A DNA stretch of 64,000 nucleotides from JAJCYL01 sp963664285 (GTDB lineage: Bacteria; Bacteroidota; Bacteroidia; Cytophagales; Cyclobacteriaceae): assembly GCA_963664285.2 (NCBI GenBank), contig CAXXNX010000068.1:1-64000 (forward strand), written 5' to 3'. Position 1 is the first letter of the stretch; each line of letters starts with the position of its first letter. The notes beneath the pieces are model-generated. The model was not told where the DNA came from. It saw only the letters and a program-made list of their open reading frames with translations, and ran no database searches. The position numbers and the translations under genes were made by a program. Below, piece by piece: positions 8,043 through 18,447 of the stretch.

Positions 8043-9117
8043 GGCTAAGTTCTAAATAACACAGCAATTATTATTATCTTCGCTATATGATATCAAGTCA
8101 AGAGATCAAAAATTTATTTGCACAATTGCCGATAAGTTCCCAAACCGAATTGTTGGATGAGTTGCTCCAGGAGCAGGAATTACAAGGCAAAGTATTGATT
8201 GCCGCTCAACAACAAATAGCAGAGAAAAGAAAGAAGAAACCCTGTCCAAATTGCACAAGCGAGAAGGTATATAAGAGGGGCAGACAAAAAGGTGTGCAGA
8301 TGTATCAGTGCAATGAATGTAAAAGATGGTACAGTGAAACAACAGGGACACCTTTGTATGACATCAAGCTTAAATCAAAATGGCAATCTTATCTGCGCTG
8401 CATGGAGCAGGGCATGCCGATAAAAAAGATAGCAAAACAAATCGGAATAAGCATCCAGACAAGCTTCGACTGGCGGCATAAGATATTGAGTTCACTAAAT
8501 GAGTTTGTTCCCGAACAGTTATCCTCGGAAGTAGAATGTGATGAATTGGAACTGGCACTTAACAACAAGGGCAGTCGAAATTTAGATAGGGCAGCAAGAA
8601 AGAGGGGAAACGATTTCATACGGAATATGGGAAAGGAAGAGGTCACAGTTGTCCAGGTAGTAACAGCGGTTGAACGCAAGGGGGAGAAGTACCTTAAAGC
8701 TGTTGCATCAAAACGGCTGAGCAAAGAAGAAATTTCAAAGGCATTGGATGGGAAGTTGGCCTACGGTGCAACCTTGATTACAGATAAGCACCCTTCTTAT
8801 AAGGCTTTTGCCAAAGACAACCCCTCCATAAAGCACAAAGCGCTATTGGCCAAAGATCATGTGGATAGAGATGATAAAACAATCCATCTGCAAAAAGTAA
8901 ACAATGTTCACACTCAACTTAGGACATTCTTACGCCCATTCAATGGTGTCAGTTCCAAATATTTGCAAAACTACCTGAATTGGTATGCTTATGCTGACCG
9001 AATAAGAGAGAGTAAAACAACTTTGAAACAATGGTTTCTGACTATGCTATTAACGGATCAAGCCTATCATCTGTATGAGCTATTTAAACAAAATGCTGTT
9101 ATAATTAGAACTTAGCT
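8043..9117 (+). mobile_element. IS1595-like element (1075 bp) with 8-bp target duplication
   Basis: Terminal repeats GGCTAAGTTCTAAATAACAC on the left and the complement of AGCTAAGTTCTAATTATAAC on the right frame one transposase gene. The target duplication AAAAAAAC occurs at 8035-8042 and 9118-9125. Eight bases is the usual duplication of the IS1595 family. The right copy supplies the last base of the stop codon of the neighbouring minus-strand gene, so the insertion left that reading frame whole. Confidence 0.92.
8087..9115 (+). CDS. IS1595 (ISXO2-like) family transposase
   Basis: The 342-residue protein has an N-terminal zinc ribbon: Cys53 and Cys56 in CPNCTSEK, and Cys75 and Cys78 in YQCNECKRW. 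A helix-turn-helix-like stretch follows (PIKKIAKQIGISIQTSFDWR). The ISXO2-like RNase-H-fold core has acidic positions in EVECDELELAL and LITDKHPSYKAF. This domain order and length are typical of IS1595 elements. The gene fills nearly the whole element and appears intact. Confidence 0.92.
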   Translation: MISSQEIKNLFAQLPISSQTELLDELLQEQELQGKVLIAAQQQIAEKRKKKPCPNCTSEKVYKRGRQKGVQMYQCNECKRWYSETTGTPLYDIKLKSKWQSYLRCMEQGMPIKKIAKQIGISIQTSFDWRHKILSSLNEFVPEQLSSEVECDELELALNNKGSRNLDRAARKRGNDFIRNMGKEEVTVVQVVTAVERKGEKYLKAVASKRLSKEEISKALDGKLAYGATLITDKHPSYKAFAKDNPSIKHKALLAKDHVDRDDKTIHLQKVNNVHTQLRTFLRPFNGVSSKYLQNYLNWYAYADRIRESKTTLKQWFLTMLLTDQAYHLYELFKQNAVIIRT

Positions 9118-9124
9118 AAAAAAA

Positions 9125-9853
9125 CTAATCAGCAAGCATCCTTTTAGCTTCTTTAAGAAACTCATTCGCCTTATCCAAATTCCTCCGCTGCTCAGCGGCC
9201 TCCGCCTGGTCAATCAACCCGTGAATTTTTTCATACTTTTCGAAGATCATCTTTCCAGCCAAACCACTGCCGTCTGCAATGGCGTCGGTCTCATAACCAA
9301 TGCGATCTATTCGACGTTCTGTTTCCAGGGTTAGCTCCTGGCTTTCCATAATCTCATAGTAATTCGCCACTTTTCTCAGTTTATTATACCGAGTAGATTG
9401 ATCATCAAAGGCCTTTAATTCCGCTTCAATTCGAGAAAGCGGGTTCACCGGGGCTTGGAGCTTAGCAATTAGCCCAACGATATACTTCAATACCTTATCA
9501 AAAAATTCAATAATCTCCTCAAAAGGGCCGGGTCCAGTTGGTGCATGGTGAATTGCAGTATCCCAGGTGGGACCCATTATACTTAACCCGCTGATTTTAC
9601 TATGGGCCTTCTCCACTAAATGATCGGCCCTCTGGAGATTCCCTGTGGTTTCAGCACCTTTGGCTTTGCTAATCATCGTAATAATGAATTCCAATTCTTC
9701 ATCAACTTCTTGGTGATGACGATAAAAACTATACTCCGTGGCATCAGTATAAGCCGCCTTTTGTTCCTGGGCATCTAAATCGTCATGGGCGTTTTGAGCG
9801 GCTTGTTTGGCCGCGGCTTTTAAAACTTCAAAATTTGGTAGGTTTCGATTCAT
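9125..9853 (-). CDS. Coiled-coil protein of unknown function
   Basis: The 242-residue product is highly charged, with long alpha-helical stretches. It is alanine- and glutamate-rich at the N-terminus (KAAAKQAAQNAHDDLDAQEQ) and at the C-terminal helix (QAEAAEQRRNLDKANEFLKEAK). The middle has a short proline-rich loop (HHAPTGPGPFEEIIEFF). There is no signal peptide or membrane segment. No family is recognised. The gene is divergent from the TPR-CHAT gene, sharing its upstream region. An IS1595 element sits immediately after its stop codon, which was regenerated by the target duplication. Confidence 0.65.
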   Translation of the reverse strand: MNRNLPNFEVLKAAAKQAAQNAHDDLDAQEQKAAYTDATEYSFYRHHQEVDEELEFIITMISKAKGAETTGNLQRADHLVEKAHSKISGLSIMGPTWDTAIHHAPTGPGPFEEIIEFFDKVLKYIVGLIAKLQAPVNPLSRIEAELKAFDDQSTRYNKLRKVANYYEIMESQELTLETERRIDRIGYETDAIADGSGLAGKMIFEKYEKIHGLIDQAEAAEQRRNLDKANEFLKEAKRMLAD

Positions 9854-9948
9854 CCCATGACCCCCATCGGTTAGAAATTCACTAGTTCCGGCAAATACAT
9901 ATATCCTAGTACGACTCTCTCAAAGAGTAAGTAAATTTAAATTTATTA

Positions 9949-9992
9949 TAGATATCAAACTGATAGAATATAGATATCAAACTGATAGAATA
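9949..9992. repeat. 22-bp perfect tandem duplication at a start codon
   Basis: The unit TAGATATCAAACTGATAGAA plus TA occurs twice back to back, at 9949-9970 and 9971-9992. The last base of the second unit is the A of the CHAT gene's ATG. The duplication therefore changes the leader just upstream of translation start and may be a recent slippage event. Confidence 0.9.
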
Positions 9993-12900
9993 TGAGAACA
10001 GTAATGATGCTCATATTGGCGGCAACCAATCTTAATTTCTCCCATTATTGTTATGCCCAACCTTTAAATCTTTCCCTGGATAGTGCGGAGGCTTATTTCA
10101 ATAAGTTGTATTATCGAAAAGCCCAGCTATTTGCAGAAAAAGCTCTCAAGGAACTTGGTGATCCTCTAGTGGCAGATTATGAAGAAGCCAGTCGCACTCT
10201 TACCGTTCTACTGGATGTTCATGTGTGGCTGGAAAATTGGAAAACCAGCGAACAATATGGACGCTTACTAGTGGAAGTGACAAAGAAAAAATATGGGAAA
10301 CAAAGCAATACCTACAATGACCTGTTATTAGAACTGAGTAGTATTTACGCGTTTGATGAAAATGTACTTAAACTCGATAGCATTTACGATTTAGCGTTTC
10401 GAACTGCTAAGAATAAGCGGACTAGGAATGGGGTTAGAGTACATCAAATCACCACCTACCTGGAAGCTGGTAACGAGGAGAAAGCATTCCAACTGGATGA
10501 CCAATGGGATAATAAATTTGAATACTGGATATTCGAATATGAAGAATCGGATTCTTTTTGGCCTGACGATAGCCTCACACCAAAAGAGTGGGTGGACGAA
10601 TTGGCATTAAAACGGACTGATAAGGTTCGCAATCAGTCGGGATACTACAGCGAAGATTATGCATACATACTTTATGAACTGGCTTCCAAATACGACTCGA
10701 TAGGCTCATTTAATGATGCAGATTCATTATATAAAGCGTCTTACTCGGTATCCAACCAGGTATTTGGAAAATACAACCAGTATTCGATAGAAGCTCTCAA
10801 GGCAATCTCTCTTATGCACTACAGTCGGGGAGAGCATTTTCTGACCCAAAAGTTATTCAACGAAATTGAGAAATTGGCCGAGGAAACTTATGGAGAAAAC
10901 AGTGTATTATATGCCCAGGTCCTGACCAATTATTTATCTCCATTAGGCGCTTTGGGTCAGTACGAAAAAGCCTCTGAATTAGCCAATACAGCCATGAAGA
11001 TCTATGAAAGAGAGGTGAGTAAAGTCAATATCTGGTATGCTTCTTTTTTGTTATCCATAGATGATTATAGCATTAGTGAAGAAGACTACAATAAAACCAT
11101 TCCCCTGGTGGAAGAAGTAATTGATGAAACCAGGAGAATTGGCATCTATTGCAATTCATGTTACACCAGGTTACTGCTGATGCAAGCTGATTTTTATGAA
11201 CAAGCGGAAGAGTACAGGAAATCCGAAGAAATGTATTTTATGGTGATGGAGCTTGAAGGCAGTGGAGATATGTATGATGACACTGAAGTGTCATTAGCTC
11301 AATTCTACATAAGGTGTAAAGCTTTGGGAGTAACAGACCAATTAGATCATTATGGGGAGCTTGAAAGAGTAGAGAAGGATGGGATTGTTGTCTGGCAAGT
11401 TAAGGATAAGGGCGATGATGCTTACTATGACGGCAAACTAGAACGCATATTTGATGAAGACATAGAGAGGATCCGATCGAAATACGGCAATAACCACCCA
11501 TATATCGCTGATCTTCAATTTTCGAAGGGCATGCTTTACTGGGACTATAGAGCTCATTTTGAAACTATAGCTCAAATGAACAAGGCTCTTAACGGGTACC
11601 TTTTCCAAATTAATAACCTGTTCCCACACATGACAGAAGATGAGAAGACCTCATTTTATAGTACGAGTAAAGATGCTTTTGAAACTCTATTGTCATTTAT
11701 AGTAAAGCTATCAGGGAAACACGAACTACTTACCTCAGGCTTTATGAAGATATAAATGAGTTGAAAGCGCTTATTGACAATGACTCCATAAATTTTACTA
11801 TTAGAGAGCAAACCATTGATAGCACAATTTATTATGGTCCCAAATACTCACGAACTGGATTATTAATGAATTATCGACTCGCCAATAAGGGATTATTTAC
11901 GAATCTGTCACCCGGATGAGAAACCGAATATTGCAAAGCAATGATAGCCTGCTTATTGAACAATATGAGAAGTGGAAGTCCATGAAAGAACTGATCTCCA
12001 AGATGTATTCCGAAAAGAATTTGTCAGAAAATGAGTTGATAGTTGATTCACTACTACAGATTGCTGATTCACTTGAAAGGGATCTGTCATTTAGGTCCGA
12101 GAGTTTTAAAGCAGGTAGCTCAAAGCAGCAGGTGACCTGGGAAAAAATCCGTGATAAGCTCAAATGGGATGAGGTTGCCGTTGAGATAATAAGGTTTCAA
12201 CATCCTCTATACTACAGGACTAATCACCCTGCTTATTATGACTCCATCCGGTACGCAGCAGTTATCATCGATAACTTTTCTCGATGGGGCCCTGAGTTAG
12301 TATTGTTTTCCGATGGATACGAACTTGAAAATAAGTTCTTTCCTTACTATCAAAATTTATTCAATTCAAAACTAAGGACATTCATTCCTATGACGCCTTT
12401 TGGAAACCTATTGAAGAAGTCTTGAAAGGAAGAAATACAATCTATATTTCTCTTGATGGCATTTACAATAAACTCAACCTTAACACACTTCAAAATCCAT
12501 CTGGAGATTACCTAATCGATAAATACAATATCATTTTACTTAGTAATTTGAGCGAGATCGTTAGTGCTCGTGATTCAAGTCAGTATGATACTAGCAATGC
12601 AGCCATTTTAGGAAATCCGGATTTTGAAGGGCTGAAAAGAGAAACCAGAGTTGATAGTTTACAAGAAAGGGCAAGCGATATTACTTCTATGATGAGATAT
12701 GGAGTTTCCAATCTACCCGGAACAAAAACGGAGATAGAACTCGCCAATAAGTCTCTAAAAAAAGCAGACTGGAATATAGTGTTATGGCAAGGAAAAGAAG
12801 CTTCCGAAAAAAACCTTAAAGAGATTGATACTCCGAGGTTATTACACATTGCCACACATGGTTTTTTTAGTAATGGTGCGACAAGTTCTAACCCACTATT

Positions 12901-13294
12901 TAACAGTGGATTGCTCTTCTCGGAAGTTTCTAAAAGCTTCGACTTTTCTGGTGAGGATGGCATATTAACCGCCTATGAAGTAGTTAATCTAGATTTAACC
13001 GATTGTGATTTGGTAGTTTTATCGGCCTGTGAAACTGGCTTAGGTGAGCTGGAAAACGGTGAAGGAGTGTATAGTTTGCAAAGAGCGTTCCAGGTAGCTG
13101 GAGTCCAAAATCTAATAATGTCTTTATGGAAAGTGAGTGATACTGCTACCCAAGAGCTAATGACCAACTTTTACAATAACTGGATTGCGACGTCAGATAA
13201 ACAATCAGCGTTCAAAAAAGCGCAACTAGAATTTAAAGAAAAGTATAAAGATCCTTACTTCTGGGGTGCATTTGTGATGGTAGGAGCGCAATAA
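9992..13294 (+). pseudogene. TPR-CHAT protein (caspase-like peptidase), split by frameshifts
   Basis: Read together, three open segments (9992-11755, 11916-12425, 12422-13294) form one secreted TPR-CHAT protein. It has a signal peptide (residues 1-23, ending SHYCYAQ), many tetratricopeptide-like helical repeats, then a C-terminal CHAT domain. The CHAT catalytic pair is visible as the histidine in HIATHGFFS and the cysteine in LSACETGLGE. At about 12390 the second segment runs out of frame where YDAFWKPIEEVLKGR should follow. Two further shifts lie near 11720-11755 and 11915, where LYEDINELKALIDN and later NYRLANKGLF lie in another frame. CHAT domains are cysteine peptidases related to caspases. 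The catalytic domain itself is uninterrupted. Confidence 0.8.
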
Positions 13295-13315
13295 ATTGGA
13301 TGAATCTATCATTGA

Positions 13316-13989
13316 ATGAAGGACAAAATTAAGCTTACCGGGAGATGTTACGATTCGGGTACCTTTAGTTTGTTTCGGGACAAGCCTCCCTGGCCGCATT
13401 ATCTCTTCTGTTTGCCGAATGGATTGCGAATGTTGCTGAAGTATGCGCAAATGATCAACCTGCTATTTACCTTGAAAATAGCCCAATTCTGGCTAATAGG
13501 TGTAACGTAAGAATTGACTTGCCAATCGAACTTGGAAGCAGTGATCCACTGTGGTTATTTTATCAGCCGGCAATGTCAGGGTATAATGGTTTTGGTGAGG
13601 TGCCTCATGAAATAGTTCAAATAAAAATGGTCAAATGCGCAATAAATAAATTGATTCATCAGACTGATACCCATGCAATATTGGCTGTCACACCTGACGA
13701 AATCATCAATATTAATGAGCTGGAAGAAAGACTTCCTTCTACCAGAGAATCACTTAATGAAACTATTTCAATTGAATTTTTTAAAAGCTCGGCTTTTGTT
13801 GAAAGAGTCACTTACCGGGAATACAACCACATAAGTGCAGATCTTGAAGGAGATGTTGGTTTTTGGATGATTTATAAGAAAACGAAGAATCAATTAACCC
13901 TATTGCTACTGGGAGAATGGGATTTTCATAGAAATTATGTTTATGCAGGTCGAAATTTAATCGATAGTGAGGTAGATTGTTTAAACTAA
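13316..13989 (+). pseudogene. Unrecognised gene downstream of CHAT, one frameshift
   Basis: An ATG at 13316 starts a frame (MKDKIKLTGRCYDSGTFSL) that fails near 13370. The other frame is open from there to the stop at 13989 and reads LSLLFAEWIANVAEV, NVRIDLPIELGSSD and later GFWMIYKKTKNQLTL. Joined, they give a protein of about 220 residues with no membrane segment and no family I recognise. It follows the CHAT gene by 21 bases in the same direction, so the two were probably co-transcribed and may be functionally linked. The single indel could be an assembly error. Confidence 0.45.
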
Positions 13990-14041
13990 AGATTTACCGT
14001 ATTCAGCTGCAATTTAATGAATGATGCATGTGTCGCAATAT

Positions 14042-15493
14042 CTAAGATTCAAGCGCCTCGACCATCAACTCATTAGCTTTTTTAGGATCCACCTTCCCTT
14101 TCGTCTCTTTCATTAATTCTCCCATAAAAAGCCCAAGCAATCCTTTTTTACCATTTTGATATGCCCGCACTTTATCGGGATATTTTCCAAGAATGTCTTT
14201 AATTACTGGCATGATATCATTTTCATTAGAAGTTATTATCAAATTGATTTTAGTAGCAATTTGCTCTGCTTGAGCTTTAGGATCATTAAACAAATGAGAG
14301 AGCACCTCACTACTAGCCATGGAAAAACTGATCTTATTGTCAGCTACTAAATTGATTAGACCTGCTAACTGTCGAACAGATAGGCTTGTCTCTTTGATTT
14401 CCTTGCCCTGTTCATTCAGGTATGATTTTACTGGTCCAATGAGCCAGTTGGCTGCAGCTTTATAATCGTCAATCAATTCACAAAGATCATGGTAAAACAT
14501 GGCAAGCTCTTTGGTATCGGTGAGGATTGCGGCATCATTACGAGCAATAGCGTATTCATTTACAAACTTTTCCAGTAGTTGTCCCGGCAACATAGGCATG
14601 CTTGCTTTAATCTCATTCAACCAATCATCGGAAATCTCAAAAGGGCAAAGGTCTGGCTCAAGGAAGTAGCGGTAATCATTCAGTTCTTCCTTGGTGCGCA
14701 TATCATAGGTCTTCCCCGAATCCACGTCATAGAGGCGGGTTTCTGAGATCACTTCCTCTCCCCTTTCAAGTAGAGCTGTCTGACGTTCAATTTCGAAATT
14801 GATAGCATTTTTTACATGTTTGAAAGAGTTCATGTTCTTCACCTCCACCTTTTTGCCCAATTCAGCTGCGCCCTCCAGAGTAACGGAGACATTGGCATCA
14901 CAGCGCAAGGAACCTTTCTCCATATCGCCGGAACTAATCTCCAGGTAGCGTACCATCTTGCGTATCTCGGTCATTAGCCTCGCCGCATCATCCGGTTCCG
15001 TAATCACAGGGTCAGTGACCAATTCAATCAGGGGCACCCCAGACCGGTTAAAGTCCACATTGGAACTCCCCGTGTTGTGGTCATGGATCAGCCTTCCGGC
15101 ATCTTCCTCTAGGTGTATTTTAGTTAGAGAAATGGATTTGCGGTTGCCCTCCTTATCAATAATCGTAATTTGCCCTCCTTTGCAAATTGGAGTTTTGTCC
15201 TGGGTCAATTGGTAGCCCTTAGGCAAGTCAGGATAGAAATAATTCTTCCTGTCAAAGTACATCTGTTGACTGATTTCAGAATTACAGGCTAGTCCCATTC
15301 GGATAGCATATCCTACGACCATTTTGTTTAGTACGGGTAGTGTGCCTGGGTGGGCTAGACTAATCACACTAATGTTAGTGTTAGGCTCAGAACCGTATTC
15401 GTTTTTATCCGCACAAAAGATCTTACTCTCAGTGGCTAACTGGATGTGTACTTCAAGACCGATAGTAGGTTTGTACTTGCTTTCTACGCCCAT
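14042..15493 (-). CDS. gatB: Asp-tRNA(Asn)/Glu-tRNA(Gln) amidotransferase subunit B
   Basis: GatB is the kinase/tRNA-binding subunit of the GatCAB complex. The complex converts Glu-tRNA(Gln) or Asp-tRNA(Asn) to the amidated form in organisms lacking the direct synthetase. The 483-residue length is standard. Family signatures are clear: GLEVHIQLATESKIFC at the N-terminus, LPKGYQLTQDKTPIC, GSLRCDANVSV, and YRYFLEPDLCPFEI in the central fold. A YqeY-like helical tail follows (KKANELMVEALES). The gene is alone here; gatA and gatC are not in the window. Confidence 0.97.
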   Translation of the reverse strand: MGVESKYKPTIGLEVHIQLATESKIFCADKNEYGSEPNTNISVISLAHPGTLPVLNKMVVGYAIRMGLACNSEISQQMYFDRKNYFYPDLPKGYQLTQDKTPICKGGQITIIDKEGNRKSISLTKIHLEEDAGRLIHDHNTGSSNVDFNRSGVPLIELVTDPVITEPDDAARLMTEIRKMVRYLEISSGDMEKGSLRCDANVSVTLEGAAELGKKVEVKNMNSFKHVKNAINFEIERQTALLERGEEVISETRLYDVDSGKTYDMRTKEELNDYRYFLEPDLCPFEISDDWLNEIKASMPMLPGQLLEKFVNEYAIARNDAAILTDTKELAMFYHDLCELIDDYKAAANWLIGPVKSYLNEQGKEIKETSLSVRQLAGLINLVADNKISFSMASSEVLSHLFNDPKAQAEQIATKINLIITSNENDIMPVIKDILGKYPDKVRAYQNGKKGLLGLFMGELMKETKGKVDPKKANELMVEALES

Positions 15494-15624
15494 GAATTAG
15501 TTCACAATAAACTTCTAGCTAATCTTAAATCGTTGGGTTACCGATGCACTTCTGGGCTAATGTTGGTGCAAAATTCGCAATTCTATTATTAATACCCCGA
15601 TTAACCGGGAAATGACAGTGATTA

Positions 15625-18327
15625 TTATTTATCAAAAAGGTCTTGAGCCATCTGCATTCCTCTGCTCAACACTTGATCAAGTCCTTTTGTATCACTTCCA
15701 CCCGCCGTCGCAAAAAACGGCTGTCCACCGCCTCCACCTTTGATCTCCTTAGCCAATTCCTTCACCAAATTACCGGCATGGATATTCCTCTCTGAAACAA
15801 TATCGTCAGAGGCCATAACCGCAATCTGGGGTCGACCATCTATGTCCGCAGCCAAAATGAGGAAGAGGTTGTCCATATCGTCACGTAAATCGTAAGCCAG
15901 CTTCTTCAATGAATCAACACTGGGAAGTTCCACTTTCTGCACAATCACTTGTACCCCATTCACTGCAGAAGCAGAAGCAATGATACTCGACTTCAAACTG
16001 GCTACTTGTTGATGTTGGAGCTTTTCCATCTGCTTACTCAAATGATCCCGCTCTTTGGCCAATGACTCCACCGCTTTCAAAACATCAGGTGGATTCTTGA
16101 GCATTACCCTGATGTTGTTTAAAAGTTCCTCTTCATCGTTTATATAAGCTTCAGCTCTTTCTGAGGTAATTGCTTCGATCCGGCGCACTCCGGCAGCAAC
16201 AGAACCTTCAGAAACAATCTTGAACAAACCGATATTGCCAGTGGCCTTAACGTGGGTGCCACCACATAATTCCACGGAGAAGTCTTTATCAAAAGTGATC
16301 ACTCGAACAAAGTCTCCGTATTTTTCTCCAAATAGGGCCATGGCGCCACGTTTCTTTGCTTCCTCAATCGGCACATTGCGGTCTTCTCCCCTGGCGATGT
16401 TATCCCTGATCTTTTGATTAACAATCGTTTCAACTTTTTTTAACTCTTCTTTGGTCATTTTGGCAAAATGCGAAAAGTCAAAACGTAAGAGTTTCTCATT
16501 GACCAATGAACCCCTTTGTTGAACATGATCGCCCAATACCTCCCGCAATGCAGCATGCATCAAATGCGTGGCAGAGTGATTGTTCATGGTGTGGATGCGT
16601 TTTTCTCTGTCTACGACACATTTGAAAGTTGTGTCCAAATCCTCGGGTAATTCTTCAGTAACATGAACAATCATATCATTTTCTTTCCTGGTATCTATGA
16701 TCCTTGTCTTTTTACCAAAAGCCTCCAAATAACCTGTATCCCCAACCTGTCCGCCACTTTCTGCATAGAATGGAGTTTGCCCCAAAACAATTTGGAAATA
16801 AGACTTATATATTTCCGAAACCTTTCTATGCTTTACTATGGACGTTTCTATAGGATCGTACCAATTTTCGTCCCAACCCTTGAAAACACTATCCTCCACA
16901 GATAGCCGATTATCCCAATCACCGGTAGAAACCTTGGCAGCGCTCTTGGAACGTTCTTTTTGAACTTTCATAGCCTTGTCAAACTCGTCCTCCCAATTAG
17001 TAGTCAAGGTATGCTCCAAGTCTTTTTGCTTTAAAATGAGTTGAGTTAAGTCAACTGGGAAACCGTAGGTATCGTATAGCTGAAAACCCATTTCGCCATT
17101 AATTATACCTTTCCCTTTCTGTTTGTCAAAAACGTCGGGCAATGCGCTACCATCAGATGTTTTTGAATAATCCATCCAATAGTCTATTCTATTAATACCT
17201 GATTCCAGGGTCTTCAAGAATGATCTCTCTTCTTCATGGATGATTTTAGAGATAAAATCTTTCTGGCTCTCTAATTCTGGAAAAACATCGTCAAATTGTT
17301 TTGCCAAGACGGGCACTAATTCAAAGAGGAAAGGCTCTTCAAAGAATAAAAATTGATAACCATATCGTACAGCTCTTCTTAATATTCTCCTAATCACGTA
17401 ACCGGCCTTGTTGTTTGATGGTAACTGACCGTCTGCGATTGCAAAAGATATTGCTCTGATATGGTCGACAATAACCCTGACAGCAATTTCAGCCAAATCG
17501 GTCCAAGTATGGCGATCATTATATTTTCGTTTAACATGGGCAATAAGCGCGGTAAAAACATCAGAATCATAGCTTGATTTCTTTCCCTGAATTACCATAC
17601 AGAGGCGCTCAAAGCCCATTCCCGTATCTATATGTTTTTCAGGTAGGGGTTTCAATGATTTGTTCGACAAGCGCTCAAACTGGATGAATACCAGATTCCA
17701 GATCTCAATCAACTCGGGATGGTCGACATTAACCAGCTCTTTACCTGGTTTTTGGGCGATTTCCTCGTCAGAGCGCAGGTCGATATGGATCTCCGAACAG
17801 GGTCCGCAGGGCCCAACATCACCCATTTCCCAAAAATTGTCTTTTTTGCCACAGTAGATGATGCGATCCTCATCAATGACGGCTTTCCAGTAATCACAGG
17901 CTTCCTGATCGGGCTCCAGTCCATCATGCTCATCACCGCCGAATACAGTGACATACAGGCGTTCTTTGGGCAATTTATACACCTCTGTAAGTATCTCCCA
18001 GGCCCAGCTGATCGCTTCTTTCTTGAAGTAATCACCAAATGACCAATTGCCCAACATTTCAAACATAGTATGGTGATAAGTGTCGATCCCCACCTCTTCC
18101 AAGTCATTATGCTTCCCGCTAACCCGAAGGCATTTTTGGGTATCTGCTATCCTTGTTGACTTAGGATCGGCATTTCCCAGGAAAAAGTCCTTGAATTGGT
18201 TCATCCCTGCATTAGTAAACATCAAAGTGGGGTCGCTGTGAAGTACCATAGGGGCCGATGGCACGATCAAATGCTCTTTTCTCTTAAAAAAGTCAATAAA
18301 CTGCTGTCTTATCTCTTTAGAGGTCAT
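15625..18327 (-). CDS. alaS: Alanyl-tRNA synthetase
   Basis: This class II enzyme charges tRNA(Ala). The catalytic core begins TSKEIRQQFIDFFKRKEH and includes PTLMFTNAGMNQFKDFFLG. The editing domain has the zinc/water ligands in HSATHLMHAAL and CGGTHVKATGNIG. The C-terminal DHHA1 region ends with KGGGGGQPFFATAGG. The upstream open frame extends 27 codons further, but the ATG at 18327 (MTSKEIRQQF) matches the family N-terminus, giving about 900 residues. It is transcribed divergently from the M23 peptidase gene. Confidence 0.97.
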   Translation of the reverse strand: MTSKEIRQQFIDFFKRKEHLIVPSAPMVLHSDPTLMFTNAGMNQFKDFFLGNADPKSTRIADTQKCLRVSGKHNDLEEVGIDTYHHTMFEMLGNWSFGDYFKKEAISWAWEILTEVYKLPKERLYVTVFGGDEHDGLEPDQEACDYWKAVIDEDRIIYCGKKDNFWEMGDVGPCGPCSEIHIDLRSDEEIAQKPGKELVNVDHPELIEIWNLVFIQFERLSNKSLKPLPEKHIDTGMGFERLCMVIQGKKSSYDSDVFTALIAHVKRKYNDRHTWTDLAEIAVRVIVDHIRAISFAIADGQLPSNNKAGYVIRRILRRAVRYGYQFLFFEEPFLFELVPVLAKQFDDVFPELESQKDFISKIIHEEERSFLKTLESGINRIDYWMDYSKTSDGSALPDVFDKQKGKGIINGEMGFQLYDTYGFPVDLTQLILKQKDLEHTLTTNWEDEFDKAMKVQKERSKSAAKVSTGDWDNRLSVEDSVFKGWDENWYDPIETSIVKHRKVSEIYKSYFQIVLGQTPFYAESGGQVGDTGYLEAFGKKTRIIDTRKENDMIVHVTEELPEDLDTTFKCVVDREKRIHTMNNHSATHLMHAALREVLGDHVQQRGSLVNEKLLRFDFSHFAKMTKEELKKVETIVNQKIRDNIARGEDRNVPIEEAKKRGAMALFGEKYGDFVRVITFDKDFSVELCGGTHVKATGNIGLFKIVSEGSVAAGVRRIEAITSERAEAYINDEEELLNNIRVMLKNPPDVLKAVESLAKERDHLSKQMEKLQHQQVASLKSSIIASASAVNGVQVIVQKVELPSVDSLKKLAYDLRDDMDNLFLILAADIDGRPQIAVMASDDIVSERNIHAGNLVKELAKEIKGGGGGQPFFATAGGSDTKGLDQVLSRGMQMAQDLFDK

Positions 18328-18447
18328 TTGAGAAGGCTGCTCTAATCCGTTGAATCTTTTTTTTTTAGATTTTGCGTATATTGCGCTGAATTCTTTAAGG
18401 GGTAGCACCCCAACTAAAGAGGGTCAAAATTAAGAGATTATCTATTC

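Noticed and set aside
4492..9117. The IS1380-IS30-IS1595 cluster as a single composite transposon
   Set aside because: Each element has its own ends, and the IS1380 and IS1595 copies have their own target duplications; no shared outer repeats enclose the cluster.
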